A stretch of DNA of 21,823 nucleotides, taken from JANNYA01 sp031422315. GTDB taxonomy: Bacteria; Pseudomonadota; Gammaproteobacteria; Xanthomonadales; SZUA-5. Shown piece by piece: positions 14,700 to 21,823 of the stretch. Position 1 is the stretch's first letter, and each line of letters opens with the position of its first letter. The stretch is from contig JANOQN010000062.1 of NCBI GenBank assembly GCA_031422315.1, forward strand, positions 1 through 21,823, written 5' to 3'. The notes under the pieces were generated by a model. It did not search any database and was not told where the DNA came from. It worked only from the letters and a program-made list of their open reading frames with translations. A program made the position numbers and the translations under genes.

Positions 14700-16784
14700 C
14701 TACTTCAAGCTCTGCAATTTCATCGGCGCGGGCAAAACCGAGTTAATTGAAGCAGCCTCGTGCTGCATGGCTTCAATAATTTTATCGGCCAAGACTGAAA
14801 ATTGCTCGCCATCTTTGGGCGCTTGCTTGCCAAATGCGCAGACCTGCAACTCGACTTTTTCACCCGCCACGTCAAACGGCCAAGCGAACGCCATATCGAT
14901 TGCGTTTTGCAAACTAAGCTGATGGTCGTCGATTAAGTCAAGCCTGCGAACCAGCCAAAAGCGGCCGGCTTGGCCGCGTTCTAGCGCATCAGCGCCTGGA
15001 AACGCGCGTCGCAGCCGATCTAATGCGGCACACATGAGTTTGTCTACTTCGCTGGCGCTGTAAGCCTCTGCTAGAAGCTCGTGGTCCTGCACTTCAAGCA
15101 GTTCAACCAGCACGCTCTGGTGATGATTTTGTGCCCAAAAATAAGCCAAATCGAACCGGCGTGCCATCGTTTCAACACTAGCGATGGCATAGTGCTCGGA
15201 TCCCACCGGAGTGAAATTTCGAATCAATCCAAACACCAAATCTTGGCGGCCTGGTCGCGGCAATCTTGAATTGACAATAGTCAGCTCAAAACTTCGGCCC
15301 GAGCGATCAACAAAACGCTCACGCTGCGCCGCTTCAGGGGCTAGCGCATTGATAATTTGCGCCGGTGATTCCCAGTGCGGGAACACCTCGGTGAGCTGGC
15401 GATTTAGTATTTCCTTTGGCAGCGCTTTGGCGAGGTGGCAAAAACTTTCATTGACTAATCGCAGCTTGCCCATGGAATCTTTGACGAACACTGGCTCAGG
15501 TAGGCGATTGAGTATGCGCTGGGTAACGCCAACGAAATCGCGCATTGAGCTTTCCGCGCGGAAAATTCGAACCACAGTCATAGCGGTTGCGGCAAAAATG
15601 CAAAGCATCGGCGCGGCTACTGGCAGCCAATAGCCTAAGCGATATGCCACATAAGTCACCAGCACCAGCGCACCGGACATGCCAATCCCAACTGCAAGCC
15701 ACTGCCAAGGCCGAGCAATGGGTACCAGTAACCAGCACAACACAAAAATCCAGGCCACCAGCCAAGGCCATTTGAACCAGCCAGGCATCGAATGCAGCAC
15801 CGGCCAATCCGTATTGACCGCAGCCAGCAGTGCGGCAATATTGTGCGCCGCTAAGTCAACATTGAAGGATACTTCAAAGCCTCGGCTAAAGAGTGACCAT
15901 TGGAAAGGCATGGCAAATGTGCGCTCAAGATCGGCGTTGATCGCACCGATCAGCACGATTTTGCCGCGCAGGCGAGCCGGGTCAAACTGCCCACTTAAAA
16001 CCTCGCTGTAGGAGATTAAATCCGTATCGGCAAAATGCGCCGTCGGGATTAAAAATCCGGTGCCGATATTGTCAGACGTATACTCCCCCATATGACTACG
16101 GGTTGGCACATGCGCTTTGCCATTGATGCTAATTGAGCCATCGGGATTGTTTTGCAATCGCGCGCTTTGCCCGCGATTGGCCAGATAGCGCTCCACCACC
16201 GCGAAATGAAGCGAGATTGGTCGTCTAATAGACGCATCTTTTGGCGGCGGTACCCAATTGTATAAAAAGCGCCGACTAATCCCGTCAGGATCAAGCGACA
16301 CCGCGCCGCTATGCCCGCGCTGCCCCACCGCCAATTCGGGAATCTCAGCTCGCATGACCGGGCCTGACTGATAGCGCACGCCTTCAACCGCAAACACCCG
16401 CATATCGCCGGCTAAAATATCGCGCAGCGCTTGGGTTCCTGGCGGGCGTTTGGGTTCCGACTGAATATTAAGGCTGACGATTTCAGGGTCTGCTGCTAGC
16501 ACTGCGCTGAGTACTTTGGCTTTGGTCTCGTCATTTTCGATGACGTCTAGTGAGTGCTTTTCCAAGTCCTCATCGGTATAGCCTACGATGACAATATTGC
16601 TGGGCGGTGTTTTCTTAGCAATGGTGGCGTTGTAAATATCCAAACTGCGAAGCGCCAAAAACTGCCCGAGCCCCGATGCATACAGCAAAAAACCAACCAG
16701 CAATGGCGTGATCGCAAGCCACGCAGCCGCACGCATTCGTCGCCAGTCAATTGCGGTGGCAGCGGCAGTATTTTGCGATTTCAT
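14700..16784 (-). CDS. CHASE2-PAS sensor protein with degenerate GGDEF-like C-terminus
   Basis: The 694-residue protein has one N-terminal membrane segment (about 20-40), a periplasmic CHASE2 domain (about 42-315, with DIYNATIAKKTPPSNIVIVG and LRGKIVLIGA), three membrane segments (about 338-357, 362-382, 386-406), a PAS domain (about 420-525, VFVKDSMGKLRLVNESF) and a C-terminal region (about 545-675). That last part follows the GGDEF fold pattern (LVELLEVQDHELL, DKLMCAALDRLRRAFPGADAL), but where GGDEF should stand it reads GQAGRFW (604-610). No histidine kinase motif is seen. It is likely a signal-sensing protein without diguanylate cyclase activity. It is divergent from the AraC regulator by 55 bases. 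Confidence 0.85.
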   Translation of the reverse strand: MKSQNTAAATAIDWRRMRAAAWLAITPLLVGFLLYASGLGQFLALRSLDIYNATIAKKTPPSNIVIVGYTDEDLEKHSLDVIENDETKAKVLSAVLAADPEIVSLNIQSEPKRPPGTQALRDILAGDMRVFAVEGVRYQSGPVMRAEIPELAVGQRGHSGAVSLDPDGISRRFLYNWVPPPKDASIRRPISLHFAVVERYLANRGQSARLQNNPDGSISINGKAHVPTRSHMGEYTSDNIGTGFLIPTAHFADTDLISYSEVLSGQFDPARLRGKIVLIGAINADLERTFAMPFQWSLFSRGFEVSFNVDLAAHNIAALLAAVNTDWPVLHSMPGWFKWPWLVAWIFVLCWLLVPIARPWQWLAVGIGMSGALVLVTYVAYRLGYWLPVAAPMLCIFAATAMTVVRIFRAESSMRDFVGVTQRILNRLPEPVFVKDSMGKLRLVNESFCHLAKALPKEILNRQLTEVFPHWESPAQIINALAPEAAQRERFVDRSGRSFELTIVNSRLPRPGRQDLVFGLIRNFTPVGSEHYAIASVETMARRFDLAYFWAQNHHQSVLVELLEVQDHELLAEAYSASEVDKLMCAALDRLRRAFPGADALERGQAGRFWLVRRLDLIDDHQLSLQNAIDMAFAWPFDVAGEKVELQVCAFGKQAPKDGEQFSVLADKIIEAMQHEAASINSVLPAPMKLQSLK

Positions 16785-16839
16785 GTCAATGGGGCGTGCA
16801 GCAAGTTAAAAGCTCAGGTAAATTCGGCGCACTGGCCAA

Positions 16840-17667
16840 GTGGCTGCCATCATAAACCAAGCGATATCGAAACATGGTTCCAATCTACACCCAGATTTAT
16901 CGGCGCGCGCGCGCTTGAAAGTCAACTGGCTAAGCTCGCCTGCGGGGCTGTATCACGAGCGCTTCGATGCGCCTAGCCTGCATTGGGTTTTGCACGTACA
17001 AGATTTTGTGAATTTGAATTTGAGCACCACACTTGAAGAAATCCAGGTGTTAGACAGCTCCGTAATTTTGCTGGACGCCAATCGTGAAGTGAGCTGGCGC
17101 GTGCAAACGCAACTTGATCGCTTAGTTTTACAGCTGGACGCGCGTGAATATGCGCAGCTGATTGCCGCCATGCCGACCAGTGCACTGGCGCATGACCCAG
17201 TGTTGCCGAATTTTTCGGAGATTTTTCAAGCACAGGGCAACACCCGCACGGAGCGGGATTTTTTGCAGCCTTTTTGCGAAACCCTGCTCGCGCATTTGGC
17301 GCGCGCCGGCAAAAGCGCAAGCTCGGACGATAGCGGCGGAATGGATGCACTCAAGCTGCTGCGTGAGTTCGTCGACCAGCGCTTGGGCTACGATCTAAGC
17401 GTTGAAGATATGGCTAGGCATTTAGCGCTCAGCAAATTTCAGCTGCTGCGCGTCATGAAAAAAGAGGGTGATGCCACACCACAGCAGTTCTTGATTTCCA
17501 GGCGCATTGAGCGGGCAAAATCGCTGCTGAAAAAATCCGATGCCAGCTTAGTTGACATCGCCCTACAAACTGGATTCTCCAGCCAATCGCATCTTTCCAA
17601 TACCTTCAAACAAGTGGTGGGCACTACGCCCAAAGGCTACCGAGAGGGTGATTTGGGCGATGGTTGA
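16840..17667 (+). CDS. AraC family transcriptional regulator
   Basis: The 275-residue protein has an N-terminal sensor half with a cupin-like pattern (LSSPAGLYHERF, RLVLQLDAREYAQL) and a C-terminal AraC DNA-binding domain (about 170-270). The two helix-turn-helix units are LSVEDMARHLALSKFQLLR and DIALQTGFSSQSHLSNTFK, closed by VGTTPKGYR. The ligand is unknown. The start is GTG 16840, with no in-frame ATG nearby and no strong ribosome site, so the first residues are uncertain. It is divergent from the CHASE2 gene, and regulators of this type often control the gene across the shared promoter; that is a guess here. Confidence 0.88.
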   Translation: MAAIINQAISKHGSNLHPDLSARARLKVNWLSSPAGLYHERFDAPSLHWVLHVQDFVNLNLSTTLEEIQVLDSSVILLDANREVSWRVQTQLDRLVLQLDAREYAQLIAAMPTSALAHDPVLPNFSEIFQAQGNTRTERDFLQPFCETLLAHLARAGKSASSDDSGGMDALKLLREFVDQRLGYDLSVEDMARHLALSKFQLLRVMKKEGDATPQQFLISRRIERAKSLLKKSDASLVDIALQTGFSSQSHLSNTFKQVVGTTPKGYREGDLGDG

Positions 17668-17760
17668 AACGCAATTCAAAATCAATTGATCGGCCAGTCA
17701 CAATGAATTCGCTTTCAATTTAGGAGCCGTTTTGGCGAAAGCGGCGCAACTCAGAATCTA

Positions 17761-17789
17761 TGGACCCTGCGACTACGCGCAGGGTGACG
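17761..17789. repeat. Third, diverged copy of the TGG-hairpin-GACG repeat
   Basis: TGG is followed by arms ACCCTGCG (17764-17771) and CGCAGGGT (17778-17785) round ACTACG, then GACG. The outline is the same as in the two palindromes at 350-490, but the arm bases differ in matched pairs so the stem is kept. It lies alone between the AraC regulator end and the pentein gene end, where it could act as a terminator-like structure. The surrounding bases 17668-17826 hold nothing else recognised. Confidence 0.5.
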
Positions 17790-17826
17790 TCATTTTGTTA
17801 GCCAGCTTAAGTTAATGACATCGCAG

Positions 17827-18798
17827 CTAATAAATCTCCCCCAGCAAACACCGCAAGCTTCCGCCCGCTTTTTCAATTTCGTCAAGCTCAGCGGTCATCA
17901 ACCGAAATCCTAACTTTTCGATGGCCAATCGATTGTGCTGGCTTATTCCATCCGCAGCGCGCGAGCTTAGCCAAAGCTGGCCGCGCCGACCTGCAATCGG
18001 TGAAAGCGCTATACAGTTGCCTGCAAAAGCGTTTTTTTCGGCTTCGGTGAGAACTACCGCGCTGTCTTGATAAAAATCAGCGATAGTTTGCGCGCATTCC
18101 GGGCTAGCAAAGCCACTCGGCGCCAGCACCACGCCCGCACCGGCCAAGGCACTCATGACCACATTGGTGTGATATTCACCCTCAGCCAGTTCAAAAACCA
18201 GGCTGTGCGTCAGCGCAAACGCTTCATGCATGGCATAGGCTCCGAGCAAATTGCAGCGCTCAGATAAACCGCAAAAGCCCAAACCACGCGCGCGATCAAT
18301 CACCATTGAACCGGTTAATTCCGCTACCGAGCCAGCGCGCAGTGGGCTAAGCGGATAGCGCAGGACATCCCGAAAAAAACTGTGCAAATCTTGTCGCTCG
18401 GTTTCTTGCTGGCGAACGGGGTGGCGCATAGCACCGACTAAATACGCGCCTGCTCTAGTTGAGAACGCATTATTAGGAAACAAACCGTCCGGGCTGCTGG
18501 CATCGCCCGGGAACAGCAACACGGTTTGCCCGGCTTCGCGCAGTTTGCGGGCGAGCGCCAAAACTTGGCGCTTTGCACGACTGGCATCAATTGCCACATT
18601 CGCGCTCATGTAGCGGTTATCCAACGCCGATTGCTCAGCAATCGCAAACTGCTCTGGCAGCACCATAAACAGCGCGTTAGGGTAGCCAGAGGCTCTGCGT
18701 GGCGCGTCATCTAGACGCAGTTTAAGCCGCTTTGGAAACACGGTGACGTGTTCAGGGCTAGTCGAGCCATTTTGCCGCGCGGTTGTTTTCTTACTCAT
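17827..18798 (-). CDS. Amidinotransferase/arginine deiminase-like (pentein) protein
   Basis: The 323-residue protein belongs to the guanidino-modifying (pentein) superfamily. Signs are LFPGDASSPDGLFPNNAF (the substrate-binding acidic and NN motif), GSMVIDRARGLGFCGLSERC, the catalytic-type His in EYHTNVVMSALAGAG and Cys317 in AGGSLRCLLGEIY, as in dimethylarginine dimethylaminohydrolase and CtlX-type citrulline hydrolases. It should hydrolyse an arginine-like guanidine or ureido substrate; which one cannot be told. All expected catalytic residues appear present. The start has only a weak ribosome site. It is followed on the same strand from the ExoD gene by about 50 bases, so co-transcription is possible. 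Confidence 0.8.
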   Translation of the reverse strand: MSKKTTARQNGSTSPEHVTVFPKRLKLRLDDAPRRASGYPNALFMVLPEQFAIAEQSALDNRYMSANVAIDASRAKRQVLALARKLREAGQTVLLFPGDASSPDGLFPNNAFSTRAGAYLVGAMRHPVRQQETERQDLHSFFRDVLRYPLSPLRAGSVAELTGSMVIDRARGLGFCGLSERCNLLGAYAMHEAFALTHSLVFELAEGEYHTNVVMSALAGAGVVLAPSGFASPECAQTIADFYQDSAVVLTEAEKNAFAGNCIALSPIAGRRGQLWLSSRAADGISQHNRLAIEKLGFRLMTAELDEIEKAGGSLRCLLGEIY

Positions 18799-18848
18799 GG
18801 GTGCTTACTCACTCGGTGTTTGCTTGATTTGCGCCTGTATTATTATGA

Positions 18849-19475
18849 CTACTTAAATAGCCCAATGACATAAAACAGCAGCGCGTCGCCTAAATAGTAA
18901 AAGGCAATCATCGTAATAATGCAGGCAATCCAACTGATCGCGACGACTGCGCCATCGCGCTCGATCAATGCAAGTGCCAAAATCGAAAGGGGTATCGCGA
19001 AAAAGAAGTTGGTCAGCGGTACTGGCAATGACAGCGCAATGCCCATCAAAAACACAATCAAGCCAGTGAACATATCGGCATGGCGGCTGGTAAATCGAGG
19101 AATGCGCGCGCGGATAATGCGTTCGAGCATTTTAAAGGTCGGCTGCACTTTTCTAGAAAACGCCGCAAGCGATTTGCGCTTTAATGAAAAATCACGCGCA
19201 ACTTTCGGCAGCCACGGTTTCTCAAATCCGATCATCAACTGCACGCCGCACAAAACACACAGCGCGCCGGATACTGCGCCAATGCCAAACGCCACTGGAA
19301 TATACGATGGCAGCACCGCCATCAGCAAAAATACGCCAAACGCGCGGCGTTGAAAGCGCTCAAGCAAGTCATCTAAGCGAATGAATTCACCCGCTTCAGG
19401 CGTATCGTCTAAAAACTCTTCCAATAGCGCCGCTATTCCGGGCGGCCGCACTGATGATTTTGAGCGCCCAAACAT
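18849..19475 (-). CDS. ExoD-like exopolysaccharide synthesis family membrane protein
   Basis: The 208-residue protein matches the ExoD family: GEFIRLDDLLERFQRRAFG near the start, then FLLMAVLPSYIPV, and about four hydrophobic segments (47-68, 70-84, 136-170, 176-205). ExoD was named from a Rhizobium mutant with altered exopolysaccharide and alkali sensitivity; its biochemical role is unclear. The start lies 2 bases after the stop of the CorC-type gene, so the two form one operon. No polysaccharide cluster is present in the window, so the name should be read as a family label. Confidence 0.85.
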   Translation of the reverse strand: MFGRSKSSVRPPGIAALLEEFLDDTPEAGEFIRLDDLLERFQRRAFGVFLLMAVLPSYIPVAFGIGAVSGALCVLCGVQLMIGFEKPWLPKVARDFSLKRKSLAAFSRKVQPTFKMLERIIRARIPRFTSRHADMFTGLIVFLMGIALSLPVPLTNFFFAIPLSILALALIERDGAVVAISWIACIITMIAFYYLGDALLFYVIGLFK

Positions 19476-19477
19476 CG

Positions 19478-20821
19478 CTATTCTGCGTTGCGCGCGTGAA
19501 CTACGCGGCTGATGAGGGCTTTATCGATGCGCGCGCCGTCCAAATCCAACACCTCAAATCGCCATGCGCGCCATTCAAACCAATCCCCCGGATTAGGAAT
19601 GCGTCCAAATTCCGCCATGAGCAGCCCGGCTAGCGTATTGAACGAATGTTCTTCCTCATGCGGCAATTCCTGCACTTCCAAAAGCTCGCGCAAGTCCTCA
19701 AGCCCTAATTGCCCATCGACCAAATACGAGCCATCTTCGCGCTCAAAAATTTGCGAACTTTCACTGGAATTGGTTTGACTGCTGCTGCCAAGCACCGCGT
19801 GCAGCAAATCATTAAGCGTGACTAGCCCCTGCAAATCACCGTATTCATCGACAACAAAAGCCATGAAAACCGACTCTTCGCGCAGCTGCTCTACCAGATT
19901 GGGAGCCGACATTGATTCGGGCACGAAAATCGGCTTGCTGATATTAACGAACAGCGCTATTTCGCAGGTTCGGCCGATGTAATGTACCAAATGTTTGGTT
20001 TCTAGCACCCCAACTACGTCTTTATCGCTGCCGCACATCACTGGATATCTGGAAAACGGCGCATCGCGCATCGCGGCTAAATTTTCCTCAAGGCTTGCCT
20101 CAGTATCCAGCCATACCATGCGCGTACGCGGCGTCATAATGCTGGCTACGCTGCGATCACCCAGCGTCAGCACGCGATTGACCATGCTGCGCTCCACATG
20201 ATCAATCACGCCGGCTTCCGCGCTTTCATCGACCAACATTTGAATTTCTTCTTCAGACACTTCACTGGCGCTGTGTTTGTCCAATCGCAGCATGCGCAAA
20301 ATCACGGTGGACAGCCACACCAAAATTGCCGCAATTGGCGTCACCATGCGGGTTGCAAACAGCATCGGCACTGCAATGGCCTGGGCGATTTTCTCAGGCG
20401 CAATCAGCGCAATGCGCTTTGGAATCAGCTCACCAATCAAAATCGAGACGAATGTGACGCACGTTAACGTCAACATGAGCCCGACGGTTGCAGCGCTGTC
20501 ACCAAACATGTTCCACACGCGAAATTGCGCCGCAACTGCCAAACCTATCCAACCAGCAACTAGCCCTGTAACCAACTCAAGCAGCGTAATGGCGATTTGA
20601 ATGGTTGATAGAAACTTCTCTGGCTTTTCGGCAAGCTCTAGCGCTGCGCGTGCGCGCACGCTTTCTTTCGCCATCTGTTTGAGCTTGCTTTTCCGGGACG
20701 CGACCACGGCGAGCTCAGACAGTGAAAGCACACTGTTGACTAGCAGCAAGCCGCCAAGAATCAGCAGATTGCCACCTAGACTCAATGAGCTTAAAGCTTC
20801 AGTGCTTGCTATGGGATCCAT
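19478..20821 (-). CDS. Hemolysin/CorC-type membrane protein with CBS pair
   Basis: The 447-residue protein has a DUF21/CNNM membrane domain (about 15-185, SLSELAVVASRKSKL and GELIPKRIAL), two CBS domains (about 222-342, including SIMTPRTRMVWLD and FVVDEYGDLQGLVTLNDLL) and a CorC_HlyC domain at the end (about 358-442, EHSFNTLAGLLM). This family is linked to magnesium and other divalent ion export or homeostasis; the hemolysin name is historical. Length is normal. It is the first gene of an operon with exoD and perhaps the pentein gene, and diverges from pgpA across 181 bases (20822-21002) that should hold both promoters. Confidence 0.92.
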   Translation of the reverse strand: MDPIASTEALSSLSLGGNLLILGGLLLVNSVLSLSELAVVASRKSKLKQMAKESVRARAALELAEKPEKFLSTIQIAITLLELVTGLVAGWIGLAVAAQFRVWNMFGDSAATVGLMLTLTCVTFVSILIGELIPKRIALIAPEKIAQAIAVPMLFATRMVTPIAAILVWLSTVILRMLRLDKHSASEVSEEEIQMLVDESAEAGVIDHVERSMVNRVLTLGDRSVASIMTPRTRMVWLDTEASLEENLAAMRDAPFSRYPVMCGSDKDVVGVLETKHLVHYIGRTCEIALFVNISKPIFVPESMSAPNLVEQLREESVFMAFVVDEYGDLQGLVTLNDLLHAVLGSSSQTNSSESSQIFEREDGSYLVDGQLGLEDLRELLEVQELPHEEEHSFNTLAGLLMAEFGRIPNPGDWFEWRAWRFEVLDLDGARIDKALISRVVHARNAE

Positions 20822-21002
20822 GTTTGAAACCGCTGTGCTATCGAGGAAAAGCCAGCATTACAGGCGCTACAAATAGATACGCTCGACTAAACTTAGAAGC
20901 CCTTGATCTTAGCAGCACAGCGTCACCGCTTTGCAAGCGTGCGCGTTTTCGTTAAATCGGCTTCACTTCCCCATTTGCCAGCAACTGGACTATTCTCGGC
21001 GA

Positions 21003-21512
21003 ATGTCATCACTCACACATTTATTGCGCGATCCGCGCGGCTTACTCGCGACGGGCTTAGGCTCCGGGCTAACACCCAAAGCGCCAGGCACTGCGGGAAC
21101 GCTAGTTTGCTTGCCGATTTGGTATTTTCTCGGGCAAGGGCTTAATTTTCCTTCCTACTTAGCTGCGTTGGCACTGCTTTTTATTGCGGGGTGTTTTGCC
21201 TCAAGCTGGGTAATTCAGCAGATCAGCACCGACGACCCGGGCTGCGTGGTGGTCGATGAATGGGTCGGCATGGGCATTACTTGGATTCCGGTGGCCTATT
21301 GGCAGCAGCCGCACGCTACGCTTTTTTATCTGCTGCCCGCCTTCATCGCGTTTCGCGTGTGTGATATCTACAAATTTTGGCCTGCTAGCTGGGCTGACAA
21401 AAAGCTACACGGCGGCTTTGGCGCAATGCTGGATGATGCATTAGCCGGTATTTGGGGGGCGTTGATGCTGGCCTTTGCGCTCTATTTGTGGCCGATGGCG
21501 GGGATTTCTTGA
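21003..21512 (+). CDS. pgpA: Phosphatidylglycerophosphatase A
   Basis: PgpA (EC 3.1.3.27) removes the phosphate from phosphatidylglycerophosphate to make phosphatidylglycerol in the inner membrane. The protein has 169 residues from ATG 21003; the open frame reaches back 24 more codons but those are not PgpA-like. Motifs are GSGLTPKAPGTAGT (20-33), VVVDEWVGM (82-90) and FRVCDIYKFWP (117-127). Several hydrophobic segments follow (about 34-46, 52-70, 106-118, 145-164). In many proteobacteria pgpA follows thiL; here it does not, and the upstream neighbour is divergent. Confidence 0.92.
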   Translation: MSSLTHLLRDPRGLLATGLGSGLTPKAPGTAGTLVCLPIWYFLGQGLNFPSYLAALALLFIAGCFASSWVIQQISTDDPGCVVVDEWVGMGITWIPVAYWQQPHATLFYLLPAFIAFRVCDIYKFWPASWADKKLHGGFGAMLDDALAGIWGALMLAFALYLWPMAGIS

Positions 21513-21546
21513 GGTTGATACTGGGTCGTTCAGCTCAACCAACGCA

Positions 21547-21689
21547 CCCTCTCCCCCAACCCCTCTTCCATAAAGGGAGAGGGGAGCACATCGTCGCTTT
21601 GGTAGGAGTTCGATGCAGGTTTATTTCAGATACGGTCTTAACCCTCAGTGTGAGTTGCCGGTTTTAGTCCCTCTCCCTTTATGGGAGAG
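21547..21689. repeat. CCCTCTCCC palindromic intergenic repeat, copy B
   Basis: The left half (21547-21584) reads CCCTCTCCCCCAACCCC then TCTTCCATAAAGGGAGAGGGG. The right half (21669-21689) reads CCCTCTCCCTTTATGGGAGAG in the opposite sense and is shorter. As in copy A the halves face each other, here with an 84-base spacer. Like copy A it sits soon after a stop codon (34 bases past pgpA). Confidence 0.7.
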
Positions 21690-21741
21690 CAATGGTTATT
21701 TTCAAGATGGCAAAAACCGATCTCATTGCCTTCATGGCTAC

Positions 21742-21780
21742 CATTGACGCGGCCCTCGCGGGGGCCTTTTTGCGTCAATG
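21742..21780 (+). terminator. Nested dyad resembling an intrinsic terminator
   Basis: An inner GGCCC (21751-21755) pairs with GGGCC (21762-21766) round TCGCGG and is followed by T5 (21767-21771). Outside this, CATTGACGC (21742-21750) and GCGTCAATG (21772-21780) form a further perfect 9-base inverted pair. The inner part fits a terminator for plus-strand transcription; the outer arms are unusual. Confidence 0.45.
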
Positions 21781-21823
21781 TCCGCCGCTCCAGAAATTAC
21801 GTAATGGGCTTTGATGCTGTTGC

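Larger units (their letters stand above)
21513..21823. other. Gene-free end of the window (311 bases)
   Basis: No recognised gene. It holds the second CCCTCTCCC repeat (21547-21689) and a nested dyad (21742-21780). A 40-residue frame at 21692-21814 exists but runs through the dyad and has no ribosome site or family. Confidence 0.6.

Noticed and set aside
21692..21814. 40-residue plus-strand frame near the window end
   Set aside because: No ribosome site, no family resemblance, and it runs straight through a terminator-like dyad.
1..21823. CRISPR arrays, tRNA or rRNA genes, integron attC sites
   Set aside because: No regularly spaced direct repeats, no cloverleaf or rRNA sequence, and the dyads seen lack attC core bases.

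Overview
The window looks like chromosomal DNA of a gammaproteobacterium of moderate GC content. The main clues are a clear RNase T gene (rnt), a GcvR-like double-ACT regulator and a Tol/Sec-era set of inner-membrane housekeeping genes. A decayed protein tail ending in a DGFE-type sequence resembles tails I associate with Xanthomonadales/Lysobacterales. The genus cannot be fixed from sequence alone. No rRNA, tRNA, CRISPR array or complete mobile element was seen.

Layout. 1-595: the last part of an ISL3-type transposase, then about 350 bases without a gene holding a pair of inverted hairpin repeats. 596-3737 (minus): rnt, an FmdB-type zinc ribbon gene and a prolyl oligopeptidase lipoprotein, probably co-transcribed. 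3809-7595 (plus): GNAT acetyltransferase, an AAA_14/DUF4143 ATPase, a YihY/BrkB membrane protein and bluB, the last two overlapping by 4 nt. 7596-8001: remnant of an FG-GAP repeat protein and non-coding sequence. 8002-9309 (minus): a DUF4870-like membrane protein and an SPFH/band 7 protein. 9530-12949 (plus): gcvR-like gene, a palindromic repeat element, exported msrA and msrB, a DUF2853 gene and an exported DUF547 gene. 13045-16784 (minus): a TOPRIM-like protein, an SMC/RecF-like AAA ATPase and a CHASE2-PAS sensor with a degenerate GGDEF-like end. 16840-17667 (plus): AraC-family regulator. 17827-20821 (minus): pentein-fold amidinotransferase-like protein, ExoD-like protein and a CorC/HlyC-type CBS membrane protein. 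21003-21512 (plus): pgpA, followed by a second copy of the palindromic repeat and a nested dyad at the window end.

How genes work together. MsrA and MsrB repair the S- and R-forms of methionine sulfoxide and both carry export signals, so they should act as a periplasmic pair. BluB makes the lower ligand of vitamin B12. The ATPase plus TOPRIM-like pair (13045-14660) is the best candidate for a little-described system: a compact, translationally coupled two-gene module, AT-richer than the gene before it, with the logic of OLD/PARIS/Gabija-like nucleotide-sensing nuclease systems. That function is an inference from architecture, not shown by the sequence. Two families of intergenic palindromic repeats are scattered through the window and would repay a genome-wide count.
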